This document shows positions 56,219 to 64,000 of a DNA stretch of 64,000 bases, in pieces (positions within the stretch are counted from its first letter, which is position 1; each line of letters begins with the position of its first letter). The DNA comes from Acidobacteriaceae bacterium (GTDB lineage: Bacteria; Acidobacteriota; Terriglobia; Bryobacterales; Bryobacteraceae). The stretch is taken from the NCBI GenBank assembly GCA_019233755.1, contig JAFAMD010000048.1, forward strand, positions 62,001 through 126,000, written 5' to 3'. The position numbers and the translations under genes were made by a program. The notes beneath the pieces were generated by a model. That model was not told the origin of the DNA. It did no database searches and was given only the letters and a program-made list of their open reading frames with translations.

Positions 56219-57331
56219 CTACCCGAGCAGTTCCGCGTGAATCCGTCGCAGATAGCCATCCGTCATCCCCGCAATGTAATCGCACACTACGCGATGAACA
56301 GGCGCGTTTTCCAGGCTCTCGCGATACCCGGCCGATACCCCGTCAGGATGGGCAAGCAGATATTCAAACAGCTCGTTCATCTTCCGAATGGCGGCGCTGC
56401 GTTCCTCCACCAGCTTCGCGAACGAGTACACCCGGTTCACTAGCAGGGACCGCAGTTGCGCCTTCACTTCCGCCGCTTCAGGCGTGAGTTGCGCCAGCCG
56501 GTGACTGAGCGAGCGCACGTCTTCCGGCCGCTCGACGCCGGCCGCATTCGCCGCCCGCACGGTGCCCTCGATCAAGCCGCCCACCAGCAGGTTCATGAGT
56601 TGCCGCTGCACTTCCCAGAAACGCACGCGTTCTGACGCGCCTGGGAACTGCGTGTCTGCAGCTTCGGTGATTTCCGCCGCGAAAGGAACATCCCCGGCGA
56701 TGTCTTCGAGTGAAATCAATCCCGCCGCAACGGCATCGTCGAGGTCAGCCACGCTGTACGCGATCTCGTCAGCAAAATCGATAATCTGCGCCTCGAGCAA
56801 GGGCCGTTTTCCGGGCAGAAACTCGCGCATATCCGGCCCGGCATCGGCGGGCACTTCGCGCGAATGCTTCACGATGCCTTCCCTTACCTCGAAGGTCAGA
56901 TTCAGGCCGTGAAAGCGCGCATAACGCTCCTCAAGCTCGTCGACGATACGCAGCGCATGCAGGTTGTGCTCGAAGGAGCTGCCAAAGCGGCGCATGTGTT
57001 CATCCAGCGCCTTTTCCCCGACATGCCCGAAAGGGGGATGGCCGAGATCGTGCGCGAGCGCCAGAGTCTCGGTGTACTCTTCATTGAGCTGCAGCGTAGC
57101 GGCGACGGTGCGGGCCACTTGCGAGACTTCGATGGTGTGCGTGAGGCGGTTGCGGAAGTGGTCGGATAGTCCGGCAGCGAACACCTGCGTCTTGCCTTCC
57201 AGCCGCCGGAATGCCCGGGAGTGGATAATACGGTCCCGATCGCGCTGCAGATCGTTACGATACGGGTGTGGCGGCTCAGGGAAGCGGCGGCCGCGAAGGT
57301 CCGTTGGACCAAGCCGAAGTCGGCCCAGCAT
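56219..57331 (-). CDS. dgt: Deoxyguanosinetriphosphate triphosphohydrolase-like HD protein
   Basis: A 370-aa HD-domain phosphohydrolase. The N-terminal SRAFRRLEGKTQVF and DHFRNRLTHTIEVSQVAR then LALAHDLGHPPFGHVGE carry the H...HD...D metal ligands. It hydrolyses dNTPs to nucleosides and triphosphate, or is the closely related dGTPase-like type. ATG start clear. It lies 11 bases after the TPR membrane gene on the same strand. Confidence 0.93.
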   Translation of the reverse strand: MLGRLRLGPTDLRGRRFPEPPHPYRNDLQRDRDRIIHSRAFRRLEGKTQVFAAGLSDHFRNRLTHTIEVSQVARTVAATLQLNEEYTETLALAHDLGHPPFGHVGEKALDEHMRRFGSSFEHNLHALRIVDELEERYARFHGLNLTFEVREGIVKHSREVPADAGPDMREFLPGKRPLLEAQIIDFADEIAYSVADLDDAVAAGLISLEDIAGDVPFAAEITEAADTQFPGASERVRFWEVQRQLMNLLVGGLIEGTVRAANAAGVERPEDVRSLSHRLAQLTPEAAEVKAQLRSLLVNRVYSFAKLVEERSAAIRKMNELFEYLLAHPDGVSAGYRESLENAPVHRVVCDYIAGMTDGYLRRIHAELLG

Positions 57332-57342
57332 TCCGGGTGGAA

Positions 57343-58044
57343 CTACTTCGCCAACTGCGCCTGGACTTCGTTCACGGCCCGGGTAACCGCCGGCCGCTGG
57401 TCGGGCGTCTGGAGAGATTGCAGGAGAGCCTTTGCCTGCTGTGGATTTGCCGTCGCATCGAGACGTGCCAGGATGATCTGTGCCTGCGCCTTCGATACAA
57501 GGTCACTCGGCTTGTCTATCATCGACTGCAGCAGCTTGCGTGCGTCAGCGGACTTATTCTCGCCCATATACAGCGTCCCAAGAGCGATTTTCGCCAGCGG
57601 CCGAACCTCGCTGCTCGAGTCCGAGACCTTGCTCAGGTCGGCTTCGGCGCCGGCGTTGTCACCCTGTTGCGCCTTCAGCGTTCCGAGGTAATACTGTGCA
57701 ATGAACCCTTCGCGCGTCCCGCCGTCCTTCGCAACCACATCAGACAGAGCCTTGATCGAAGCTTTGGTTTTCGCGTCCTGCGTCGGGAATGTTTTGGCGT
57801 AGTCGCTCGCCGGACCCACCTGCGCGTCCAGTACAGCGAATGCGGCCTGCAGATCGCGCTGGCGAACCGAGCGCTGATATGAGAAATACCAGTACAATCC
57901 CCCTGCTATTGCAAGGACGATTGCACCCGCGATTGCCAGGCGGGCGACTCGCTGGCGGTGACCGGTGGCGTAGCTGACAATGTGGGAGACTGCGTCGGTA
58001 AACTGATCGTGCTGCAGCTGCTCCTTTAATTCATGACGGGTCAA
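57343..58044 (-). CDS. Membrane-anchored TPR protein, YfgM-like
   Basis: A 233-aa protein: about 33 cytoplasmic residues, one membrane helix (LAIAGAIVLAIAGGLYWYF), then TPR-like helices outside (YLGTLKAQQGDNAGAEADL, IALGTLYMGENKSADARKLL). This order matches YfgM, an ancillary factor of the SecYEG translocon in enterobacteria. The usual bamB/yfgL neighbour is missing; here it is followed by dgt. The call rests on architecture rather than motif. Confidence 0.75.
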   Translation of the reverse strand: MTRHELKEQLQHDQFTDAVSHIVSYATGHRQRVARLAIAGAIVLAIAGGLYWYFSYQRSVRQRDLQAAFAVLDAQVGPASDYAKTFPTQDAKTKASIKALSDVVAKDGGTREGFIAQYYLGTLKAQQGDNAGAEADLSKVSDSSSEVRPLAKIALGTLYMGENKSADARKLLQSMIDKPSDLVSKAQAQIILARLDATANPQQAKALLQSLQTPDQRPAVTRAVNEVQAQLAK

Positions 58045-58141
58045 GACGGACGACTGCCTTTCCTACGGGGTAAGCAACCTTGAGCGTAACATATTTGCAG
58101 GTCTGCGGCCGCCGGCCGGCAAGCCGCCCATTGGCAGTGCG

Positions 58142-58846
58142 CTATGCGCGAACGTCAGCCAAATCGCGCTTGATGGCGAACTTCACCAATCCGGCGACGT
58201 CATGGATATCGAGCTTCCGCATCAGGCTGGAACGGTATGTGTCCACGGTCTTCGGGCTCAACGACAGCCGGGCGGCAATCTCCTTGGCCCGGATGCCTTC
58301 GACGAGCAGAGAAAACACCTGAAACTCTCGGCTGCTCAGGGTTTCGAGCGGATCTTCGGCTAAATTCCGTCCGCTCGGGTCGCCGAACAGCGACATGACT
58401 TCGATCTGCGGAGAAACGTAAATACCGCCTTGCGCGAACTGGCTGAGCGCATCGGCCATTTGTTCTGAAGAGGAACTCTTCAGAAGAAACCCGCAAGCAC
58501 CGGTACGCAGAACTTCCAAGACGGTTTTGCGGTCTTTGCGGATGGAGAACACCGCGCATCGGGTGCGAAGTCCCTGCTCCCGCACTTGCCGGATCACTTC
58601 CGTAGTGGCCAGGTCCGAAAGGCCTAAATCGAGAAGCGCCACGGCAGGCTGCAGCCGCCGGATTTCGGCCAGAGCGGCCGTGGCCGTGCCGACTTGCGCG
58701 ACCACCCGGTAACCGGGGATGGAATTGCAGAGAGCCGTCAGACCCTCGCGTACGAGGGTCAATTCATCGGCCAGGAGAACTTCGACCGGCCGCGGCTCGG
58801 GAAGTGTAAGGGTAACGCTCTGCGTGGCGGAAACGGGCATGGGCAT
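58142..58846 (-). CDS. NarL/FixJ-family response regulator
   Basis: A 234-aa regulator. The receiver domain (about 22-140) has phospho-acceptor D73 in LLDLGLS and K123 in LLKSSS; the first acidic position is the D-E pair at 27-28. A LuxR-type helix-turn-helix follows (LSSREFQVFSLLVEG, then AKEIAARLSLSPKTVDTYRS). No histidine kinase gene is adjacent. Hairpin repeat copy 4 lies upstream, between this gene and the STAS gene. Confidence 0.9.
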   Translation of the reverse strand: MPMPVSATQSVTLTLPEPRPVEVLLADELTLVREGLTALCNSIPGYRVVAQVGTATAALAEIRRLQPAVALLDLGLSDLATTEVIRQVREQGLRTRCAVFSIRKDRKTVLEVLRTGACGFLLKSSSSEQMADALSQFAQGGIYVSPQIEVMSLFGDPSGRNLAEDPLETLSSREFQVFSLLVEGIRAKEIAARLSLSPKTVDTYRSSLMRKLDIHDVAGLVKFAIKRDLADVRA

Positions 58847-58919
58847 CGGATTCAGCGCTTCGTGCTGATAGGAAGTGTGGAAAGCCCGGCACTTATCTCA
58901 CCGCCGCAGACGCCTCTCC

Positions 58920-59111
58920 CTAGCCAAGGATAACTTGAAATCTATTTTGCCGAGGAGAGCTTTCAGCGGTCAAGAAAGCTTTCAGCGCTCAGCCGTCAGC
59001 TTTTTTTTGGGCTGAAAGCTGAAAGCTGAGCGCTGACGGCTGAGAGCTATCACTAGAGCTCTGGCCCAAATCTGAGAGAGAAGTTCTCAGACAAGCTGGC
59101 CAAGAATCTAA
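58920..59111 (-). repeat. Dispersed hairpin repeat, copy 4 (inverted, full length)
   Basis: On the minus strand it has the complete left end (AGATTCTTGGCCAGCTTG, TCTGAGAACTTCTCTC, CTCAGATTTGGGCCAGAG), a core with long inverted repeats (AGCCGTCAGCGCTCAGCTTT and AAGCTGACGGCTGAGCGCTG), and the right end CTCTCCTCGGCAAAATAG/TTGGCTAG. It lacks the insert of copies 2 and 3. Its left end lies four bases from the STAS stop codon. Confidence 0.88.
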
Positions 59112-59114
59112 CGA

Positions 59115-59459
59115 TTAGTGAAAGCTCCGGACCGCGTCTGCTTCGTCGTCGTAGACCTCGAAGACCGTATAGAGCTTCGTGATCTGCAGCAGGTCCTTTA
59201 CGCGCTTGGAAAGGCCCACCAGCTTTAGCTGGCCGCCATTATTCGTCACCGTGGTAAAGCCGGACACCATTTCGCCGATACCGGAGCTGTCGATGTAGGA
59301 AACATCACTCAGGTTCAGCAGCAGTTTCTTACTCCCTTTGGCGGCGAAATCGCGGATGGCGTCGCGGAAGGCACTCGCACCCTCGCCTAGAGTAATACGT
59401 CCAGCAGCATCGATGACGGCGACATCGCCAACCTGGCGAGATGTCAATTTAACACTCAC
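59115..59459 (-). CDS. STAS-domain anti-sigma factor antagonist
   Basis: A 114-aa single STAS domain with the DSSG phosphoserine motif at 57-60 (SYIDSSGIGEM), as in SpoIIAA/RsbV. Dephosphorylated, such proteins bind the anti-sigma kinase and release the sigma factor. The RsbW-like partner lies directly upstream on the same strand. GAGGAGG lies before its ATG. Ends next to hairpin repeat copy 4. Confidence 0.92.
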   Translation of the reverse strand: MSVKLTSRQVGDVAVIDAAGRITLGEGASAFRDAIRDFAAKGSKKLLLNLSDVSYIDSSGIGEMVSGFTTVTNNGGQLKLVGLSKRVKDLLQITKLYTVFEVYDDEADAVRSFH

Positions 59460-59507
59460 TTCAGCCTCCTCTTATGGATCAGATCGTGGGAAACAGATTG
59501 GTTTGGC

Positions 59508-59957
59508 TTATGCTTTGTGTTTTACCAAACGAACTTCCGTTCCTCCACCCGGCCGCGGATGAAGGTCGAAGTCGTCCATGAATGCGCGGACCAGCAACAG
59601 GCCCCGCCCGGACTGCTTCAGCAGATTGTCCGGGGAGAGCGGATCCGGTATGGAACTGATATCGAAGCCCTCGCCTTCATCTCCAATCGTGACAGTCAGA
59701 CTGTCTGCGGATCGCTCGATTTCCAGATGAACCTTCTTGTTCCTGCTGTATCGATTGCCATGCACAACGGCATTCACCGTACACTCGCGAATAGCCATGC
59801 CGATCTGGTGACTTTCGTCCTCGTCGAAGCCGAGTTTGCCAGCCTCTACGACAACCAGGCTCTCCGCCTTGTCGACGCTGTCGAGTGTCGAGTCGAGCGT
59901 TGTCACAATTTTCTCCATGTTGCCGCGTTTAAGCCAGGCCATGTTAAACAAATTCAA
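59508..59957 (-). CDS. RsbW-type anti-sigma serine kinase
   Basis: A 149-aa GHKL ATPase with N-box ECTVNAVVHGN, G1 box DEGEGFD and G2 box GRGLLLVRAFMD. It would phosphorylate the adjacent STAS protein and bind a sigma factor. ATG 59957 is the longest start; ATG 59942 and 59918 are also possible, the last giving MEKIVTTLD, the best match to the family length. The partner sigma factor is not in the immediate neighbourhood. Confidence 0.9.
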   Translation of the reverse strand: MNLFNMAWLKRGNMEKIVTTLDSTLDSVDKAESLVVVEAGKLGFDEDESHQIGMAIRECTVNAVVHGNRYSRNKKVHLEIERSADSLTVTIGDEGEGFDISSIPDPLSPDNLLKQSGRGLLLVRAFMDDFDLHPRPGGGTEVRLVKHKA

Positions 59958-60065
59958 CCCGGCTGATTAAAAGCCGAGGGCCGAAGGGTCACAATAAACC
60001 AGCGCATCGGCTAAGTCAATCTTATACAGTACTACGCAAGTCCCTGTTTTTCAGCTCGAAAGGAC

Positions 60066-60494
60066 ATGCCGATCCCGATGCAACGCCACGCCCCCTTCCG
60101 CTTCCAGACCCGCATTCGATTCATCGACACCGATGCCAGCGGGCGCATTCACTACACGGCGATGTTTCGCTACTTCGAATCAGCCGAACTCGAATACATG
60201 CGCGCGCTCGGCCTGCTCTACGGAACGGCCGGCATCGCTTTGCCGCGAGTGCACGTGGAGTGCGACTTTGTACTTGCGATCGTGTATGACGATCTGGTCG
60301 ACATTGAAGTATGCTTGACGAAGCTTGGGAGGTCCTCGATCCGCCTGGACTTCCGAACCTTAAAAGGGGAGGAGCTTGCCGCCCGCGGCGCCGTAGTCAT
60401 AGTATGCATGGACAAGAAGACGCAGCGTGCGGTAGAGTTGCCAGCGGAGTTCCGCAAAGTGCTCGCAGCCGAACTGAGAGACCAGCCGGCATAG
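60066..60494 (+). CDS. YbgC-like acyl-CoA thioesterase (hot-dog fold)
   Basis: A 142-aa 4HBT protein. RFIDTDASGRIHYTAMFRYF with the catalytic-type Asp and the E in ESAELEYMRALG matches the family signature. It hydrolyses acyl-CoA esters, here probably of beta-oxidation intermediates because acyl-CoA dehydrogenase follows after 10 bases. The start at 60066 is clear, with GAAAGGAC directly upstream. Confidence 0.88.
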   Translation: MPIPMQRHAPFRFQTRIRFIDTDASGRIHYTAMFRYFESAELEYMRALGLLYGTAGIALPRVHVECDFVLAIVYDDLVDIEVCLTKLGRSSIRLDFRTLKGEELAARGAVVIVCMDKKTQRAVELPAEFRKVLAAELRDQPA

Positions 60495-60504
60495 GAGGTG
60501 CGAG

Positions 60505-62277
60505 ATGGCTACTGCAGATGCAGTATTTCCGAAGGTCAAAGGCGGCGGTTTTCTTATAGAGGAAAGCACGCCCGAAGAGATCTTTACGCCGGAGGATTTG
60601 AGCGAGGAACACCACGCCATTGCCCGCACGGCCGCCGACTTCTACTCCAGGGAGATCGAGCCGAAGCTGGAGGCGATCCGCCACCAGGAGCCGGGATTGG
60701 CCGTCCGGTTGCTGCGAAAATCGGCCCAGTTGGGGCTGACTGCCATCCTCATTCCTGAAAAGTTCGGAGGCATGGAACTCGACCTTGCCTCGGCGCTGAT
60801 TGCTGCCGAGGAACTCGGCCGCGACGGATCGTACGCCGGGTGGCATGGCGCGCACAGCGGAATCGGAACCCTGCCTGTTCTCTTATTCGGCACCGAACAG
60901 CAAAAGCAGAAATATCTGCCTAAGCTGGCAACCGCCGAAATGCTAGCGGCCTACGCGTTAACAGAGCCGCACGCCGGTTCGGACGCGCTGGCAGCCAGAA
61001 CTCGCGCGGACCTGAGTGCCGACGGGACGCACTACATCCTGGACGGCCAGAAGATGTGGATTACCAACGGTGGCGCGGCGGATCTGTTCACGGTGTTCGC
61101 GAAGGCCGACGGCGATAAGTTCACAGCGTTTCTGGTGGAGCGCAGGTTTCCCGGCGTCTCGAGCGGCGCGGAAGAAAAGAAGATGGGGATCAAGGGCAGT
61201 TCCACCACGGCGGTGTATTTCGAGAACGTGAAGGTGCCCGTGGAAAACGTGCTGGGCGAGATCGGGCGCGGCCACATCATCGCGTTTAACATTCTGAACA
61301 TCGGGCGCCTGAAACTCGGCGCACTTGCCGTGGCGGGGGCGAAAGATGTCCTGGCGATTTCAATCAAGTATGCCAGTGAACGGAAGGCATTCGGATCTTC
61401 CATCGCCGAGTTCGGAGCGATCCGGCATAAGCTTGCCGAAATGGCGACCCGAACATACGCCGCGGAATCAATTGCATGGCGAGTGGTCGGGCTGATTCAA
61501 GGCCGCCTTCAGGGCTTCTCCTGGGAGGACGCCGATGCTTCACGGAGGATGTTAAAAGCGGTGGAGGAGTACGCCATTGAGTGCTCCATCGTGAAGGTCT
61601 ACGGCTCGGAAGCTCTCGATTACGTAGTCGACGAAGGAGTGCAGATCCACGGCGGATACGGATTCCATCAAGACTACGCGGTGGAGCGCGCCTATCGGGA
61701 TTCGCGTATTAATCGCATCTTCGAGGGCACCAACGAGATCAACCGCCTGCTCATCACCGGTATGCTGCTGAAACGGGCAATGCGCGGGCAGATCGGCCTG
61801 GTAGCGGCTGCACAATCACTGCTTGCCGAAGTGGCAAGCGGGACGATCGCCGCCAGCGAACCGGATGAAGAGATTCGGTTGGTGCGGAACGCGAAACGGC
61901 TCGCACTTTTAATGATGGGGATGGCGTTTCAAAAGTATGCGATGGAGCTGGAGCATCAGCAGGAGATTCTGATGTATCTCGCAGATATCGTCATGGAAGC
62001 ATTCGCGATGGAATCGACCCTGCTGCGCACGCGCAAACTGACTGCCTCCAGAAAGGCAACAATTGCCGGCGAAATGTGCAGCGTGTTTTTGCGCGATGCG
62101 ATGACCCGGATCGAGGTCTCCGGACGAAACATCGTGGGAGCATGTTCGGCGCCCGAAGCGGTGCGGACGAACATGTCAGTGCTGCGCAAGCTCGCAGTCT
62201 ACGATCCGTTGGATTCGGTGGCGCTCCGCACAAAAATCGCGAAACGCTTGCTTGACCGCGAGCGTTACGTAGTGTAA
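60505..62277 (+). CDS. Acyl-CoA dehydrogenase
   Basis: A 590-aa enzyme with the standard 380-residue core plus a C-terminal helical extension of about 150 residues, as in the larger very-long-chain type. ALTEPHAGSDA and MWITNGG bind FAD and substrate, and GGYGFHQDYAVERAYRDSRI followed by FEGTNEINR is the C-terminal signature. AGGAGG lies just before the ATG. Operon with thioesterase and acyl-CoA ligase. Confidence 0.93.
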   Translation: MATADAVFPKVKGGGFLIEESTPEEIFTPEDLSEEHHAIARTAADFYSREIEPKLEAIRHQEPGLAVRLLRKSAQLGLTAILIPEKFGGMELDLASALIAAEELGRDGSYAGWHGAHSGIGTLPVLLFGTEQQKQKYLPKLATAEMLAAYALTEPHAGSDALAARTRADLSADGTHYILDGQKMWITNGGAADLFTVFAKADGDKFTAFLVERRFPGVSSGAEEKKMGIKGSSTTAVYFENVKVPVENVLGEIGRGHIIAFNILNIGRLKLGALAVAGAKDVLAISIKYASERKAFGSSIAEFGAIRHKLAEMATRTYAAESIAWRVVGLIQGRLQGFSWEDADASRRMLKAVEEYAIECSIVKVYGSEALDYVVDEGVQIHGGYGFHQDYAVERAYRDSRINRIFEGTNEINRLLITGMLLKRAMRGQIGLVAAAQSLLAEVASGTIAASEPDEEIRLVRNAKRLALLMMGMAFQKYAMELEHQQEILMYLADIVMEAFAMESTLLRTRKLTASRKATIAGEMCSVFLRDAMTRIEVSGRNIVGACSAPEAVRTNMSVLRKLAVYDPLDSVALRTKIAKRLLDRERYVV

Positions 62278-62305
62278 TCAGAACGGTAGTCGAACTGGAG
62301 ACTTT

Positions 62306-63898
62306 ATGAATATTCCACTCACTCCTATTCGCTGCCTTTACCGCGGCGTAGACCTCTATGGCAAGAAGGTTGGAATTGTTTCGGGGGAGCACCTTTACAC
62401 GTATGCGCAGTTTGGCGAGCGCTGCGAGCGGTTGGCTGCCGGATTGTGCAGCGAAGGCATTGGCGGCGGCGACCGCGTTGCCTACCTGAGCTTCAACAAC
62501 AACCAATTGCTTGAGGGTTATTATGGGGTGCCGCTCATTCGCGCGATTGTGATGCCTTTGAACGTAAGGCTTACGCCCGCGGAGCTGATCCAGATTCTAA
62601 ATCACTCGGGTGCGAAGGCGCTGATTTTTGAAGGCGATTTCGCGCCGCTTGCAACAGCCTTCCGCAAATGCTGCCCGGGCATCCAGCGCTACATAGCTAT
62701 CAATGGCGCGGCGCCAGAAGCGGACATCTCTTACGAAGAGCTGTTATCGCGCGCGCGCATGGACCGTCCGGATCCATCGTCGTTCGATGAGAACGAAATC
62801 GCGGAGCTCTTCTATACCAGCGGTAGCACCGGCACGCCAAAAGGCGTCATGCTTTCGCACCGCACGTTATATTTGCATGCTTTGGGCGTGCTAAGCTCCA
62901 ATCCTCTGTACGACACCGACGTGGCACTGCACACGATTCCGCTGTTTCACGCGAACGGCTGGGGCGCACCGCAGACGTGCACGATGAAGGGTTGCCGGCA
63001 GGTAATGGTGCGACGATTTGAGCCTTCGTGCGTATTGCGGCTGATTGCTGAAGAGAAGGCCACGGCAATGCAACTGGTTCCGGTGATGGCGAATGCACTG
63101 CTGAACTGCCCCGACCTTGGCCGCTTCGACACGTCGAGTCTAAAGGAAATCTTTCTCGGGGGAGCGGCATCTTCACCGGAGTTGATCGCACGAATGGAGA
63201 AGGCGTTTGGATGCGAGGTGAAGGTCGGGTATGGTCTCACGGAGACGAGCCCGGTGGTTTCGACATCCCGCCTGAAGGGCGGGCTCGAGTTCGCCAGCGA
63301 GGAAGAGCGCGTGTTCCGGATGTCGATGGCAGGCTGGCCGCTGGTAGGGAACGAGGTGCGCGTAGTGGATAGCCGCATGCGCGATGTGCCGCGCGACATG
63401 CAGGCGGTGGGGGAGGTGATCGTCCGCGGAGACAACGTGATGGAAGGTTATTACCGGGAGCCGGAAGCAACCGAACACGTGATGACAGACGGCTGGTTTC
63501 ATACGGGTGATATGGCTGTTTGGGATGAGGAGACTTACATCCACATCGTGGACCGCAAGAAAGACATCATCATCAGCGGCGGGGAGAATATTTCATCGAT
63601 TGAGGTAGAGAAAGCCGTCTCTGCGCATCCCGCGGTGCTGGAGTGCGCCGTGGTCTCGGCACCCGATGCGCAGTGGGGCGAAATACCCGCGGCATTTGTG
63701 GTGCTCAGGCCCGGGCAAACCTTGACTTGCAATGATCTGCTGGCGTTCCTGGAAGACCGGCTGGCCAAATTCAAAATGCCGCGGGTCATTCAATTTGTCG
63801 GGAATCCGCTGCCCAAAACCGGAACCGGCAAGATTCTGAAACGTGAACTGCGCGAAGGGTTCTGGCAAGGGAAAGAGCGGCGAGTGCAGGGCGGGTAG
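62306..63898 (+). CDS. Long- or medium-chain acyl-CoA ligase (AMP-binding family)
   Basis: A 530-aa enzyme. The P-loop-like motif is YTSGSTGTPKGVMLSH; YGLTETSP, GWFHTGDMAVWDEETYIHIV, DRKKDIIISGGENIS and PKTGTGKILKREL complete the adenylation domain and the conserved catalytic Lys. It activates a carboxylic acid as acyl-CoA, supplying the dehydrogenase 28 bases upstream. GGAG lies five bases before the ATG. Chain length cannot be read. Confidence 0.92.
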   Translation: MNIPLTPIRCLYRGVDLYGKKVGIVSGEHLYTYAQFGERCERLAAGLCSEGIGGGDRVAYLSFNNNQLLEGYYGVPLIRAIVMPLNVRLTPAELIQILNHSGAKALIFEGDFAPLATAFRKCCPGIQRYIAINGAAPEADISYEELLSRARMDRPDPSSFDENEIAELFYTSGSTGTPKGVMLSHRTLYLHALGVLSSNPLYDTDVALHTIPLFHANGWGAPQTCTMKGCRQVMVRRFEPSCVLRLIAEEKATAMQLVPVMANALLNCPDLGRFDTSSLKEIFLGGAASSPELIARMEKAFGCEVKVGYGLTETSPVVSTSRLKGGLEFASEEERVFRMSMAGWPLVGNEVRVVDSRMRDVPRDMQAVGEVIVRGDNVMEGYYREPEATEHVMTDGWFHTGDMAVWDEETYIHIVDRKKDIIISGGENISSIEVEKAVSAHPAVLECAVVSAPDAQWGEIPAAFVVLRPGQTLTCNDLLAFLEDRLAKFKMPRVIQFVGNPLPKTGTGKILKRELREGFWQGKERRVQGG

Positions 63899-63901
63899 TA
63901 A

Positions 63902-64000
63902 CTATTCGGCCTTCTTCCAGGAAGAATCCGGATCGAAAGTCATCGCCCTGGCTTTCTCGGGAGTTTCAGGGCCGAGGTCCTTCTGATAGACCGGCCCTTG
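63902..64000 (-). CDS. DUF2950-like protein, C-terminal fragment
   Basis: The last 32 codons of a gene leaving the window. The tail GPVYQKDLGPETPEKARAMT then FDPDSSWKK resembles the end of DUF2950 proteins, secreted proteins common in acidobacteria. Stop at 63902-63904. Too short for certainty. Confidence 0.5.
   Translation of the reverse strand, partial: QGPVYQKDLGPETPEKARAMTFDPDSSWKKAE

Overview
The window looks like chromosomal DNA of a soil-type Acidobacteriota, probably of the Solibacter/Bryobacter kind. The inference rests on content rather than on a marker gene: GC-rich DNA, protein kinases fused to a TolB-like propeller paired with a SigX6-type ECF sigma factor, DUF4331, DUF4136 and DUF2950-like proteins, a PEP-CTERM protein, a quinoprotein dehydrogenase beside a diheme cytochrome c, and many secreted proteins of unknown role. 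Two tRNA genes are present. I saw no rRNA, CRISPR array, complete insertion sequence or prophage.

Layout. 1-3244: an RNA-repair pair, the end of hen1 overlapping pnkp. 3245-9240: a gene relic, a GH18-family secreted protein with an amidohydrolase, an acyltransferase-3 membrane protein and tRNA-Ser; three copies of a dispersed hairpin repeat lie between 3641 and 9591. 9588-16930: remains of a PIG-L deacetylase gene, a fatty acid desaturase, a TGS GTPase, an unknown protein and a topoisomerase III-RecQ fusion. 16944-23424 (minus strand): a five-gene operon of PEP-CTERM protein, DUF4331 protein, two TPR proteins and a NicO-type metal exporter, tightly overlapped. 24221-25191: a DUF4136 protein and a small membrane protein.

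25244-44305 is the most unusual region. It holds two paralogous kinase-propeller genes, each divergent from an ECF sigma gene (the first intact, the second decayed), a third sigma fragment, and a fourth, inverted sigma tail. Five related non-coding cassettes lie upstream of different cargo genes, most of them secreted: a small Cys protein, an unknown secreted protein followed by a decayed propeller/lectin-like gene, a nucleotide-pyrophosphatase-like enzyme, a frameshifted FG-GAP protein, and a 38-aa peptide coupled to a DsbA/ScsC-like protein with two further secreted proteins behind it. It reads as repeated duplication and decay of a kinase / sigma / promoter / cargo module.

44624-64000 is mostly housekeeping: tRNA with CAU anticodon, DoxX, the cytochrome c and quinoprotein pair, a MntA/HepT module with broken hepT, an operon of 2-hydroxyacid dehydrogenase, PLP dehydratase, Nudix hydrolase and heme A synthase, a PfkB kinase, a ferredoxin reductase-like protein with a zinc-ribbon protein, dGTPase with a TPR membrane protein, a NarL-type regulator, STAS and RsbW-type anti-sigma partners separated from it by the fourth hairpin repeat, a fatty-acid operon (thioesterase, acyl-CoA dehydrogenase, acyl-CoA ligase) and the end of a DUF2950-like gene. 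All calls come from reading the sequence; no database search was made.
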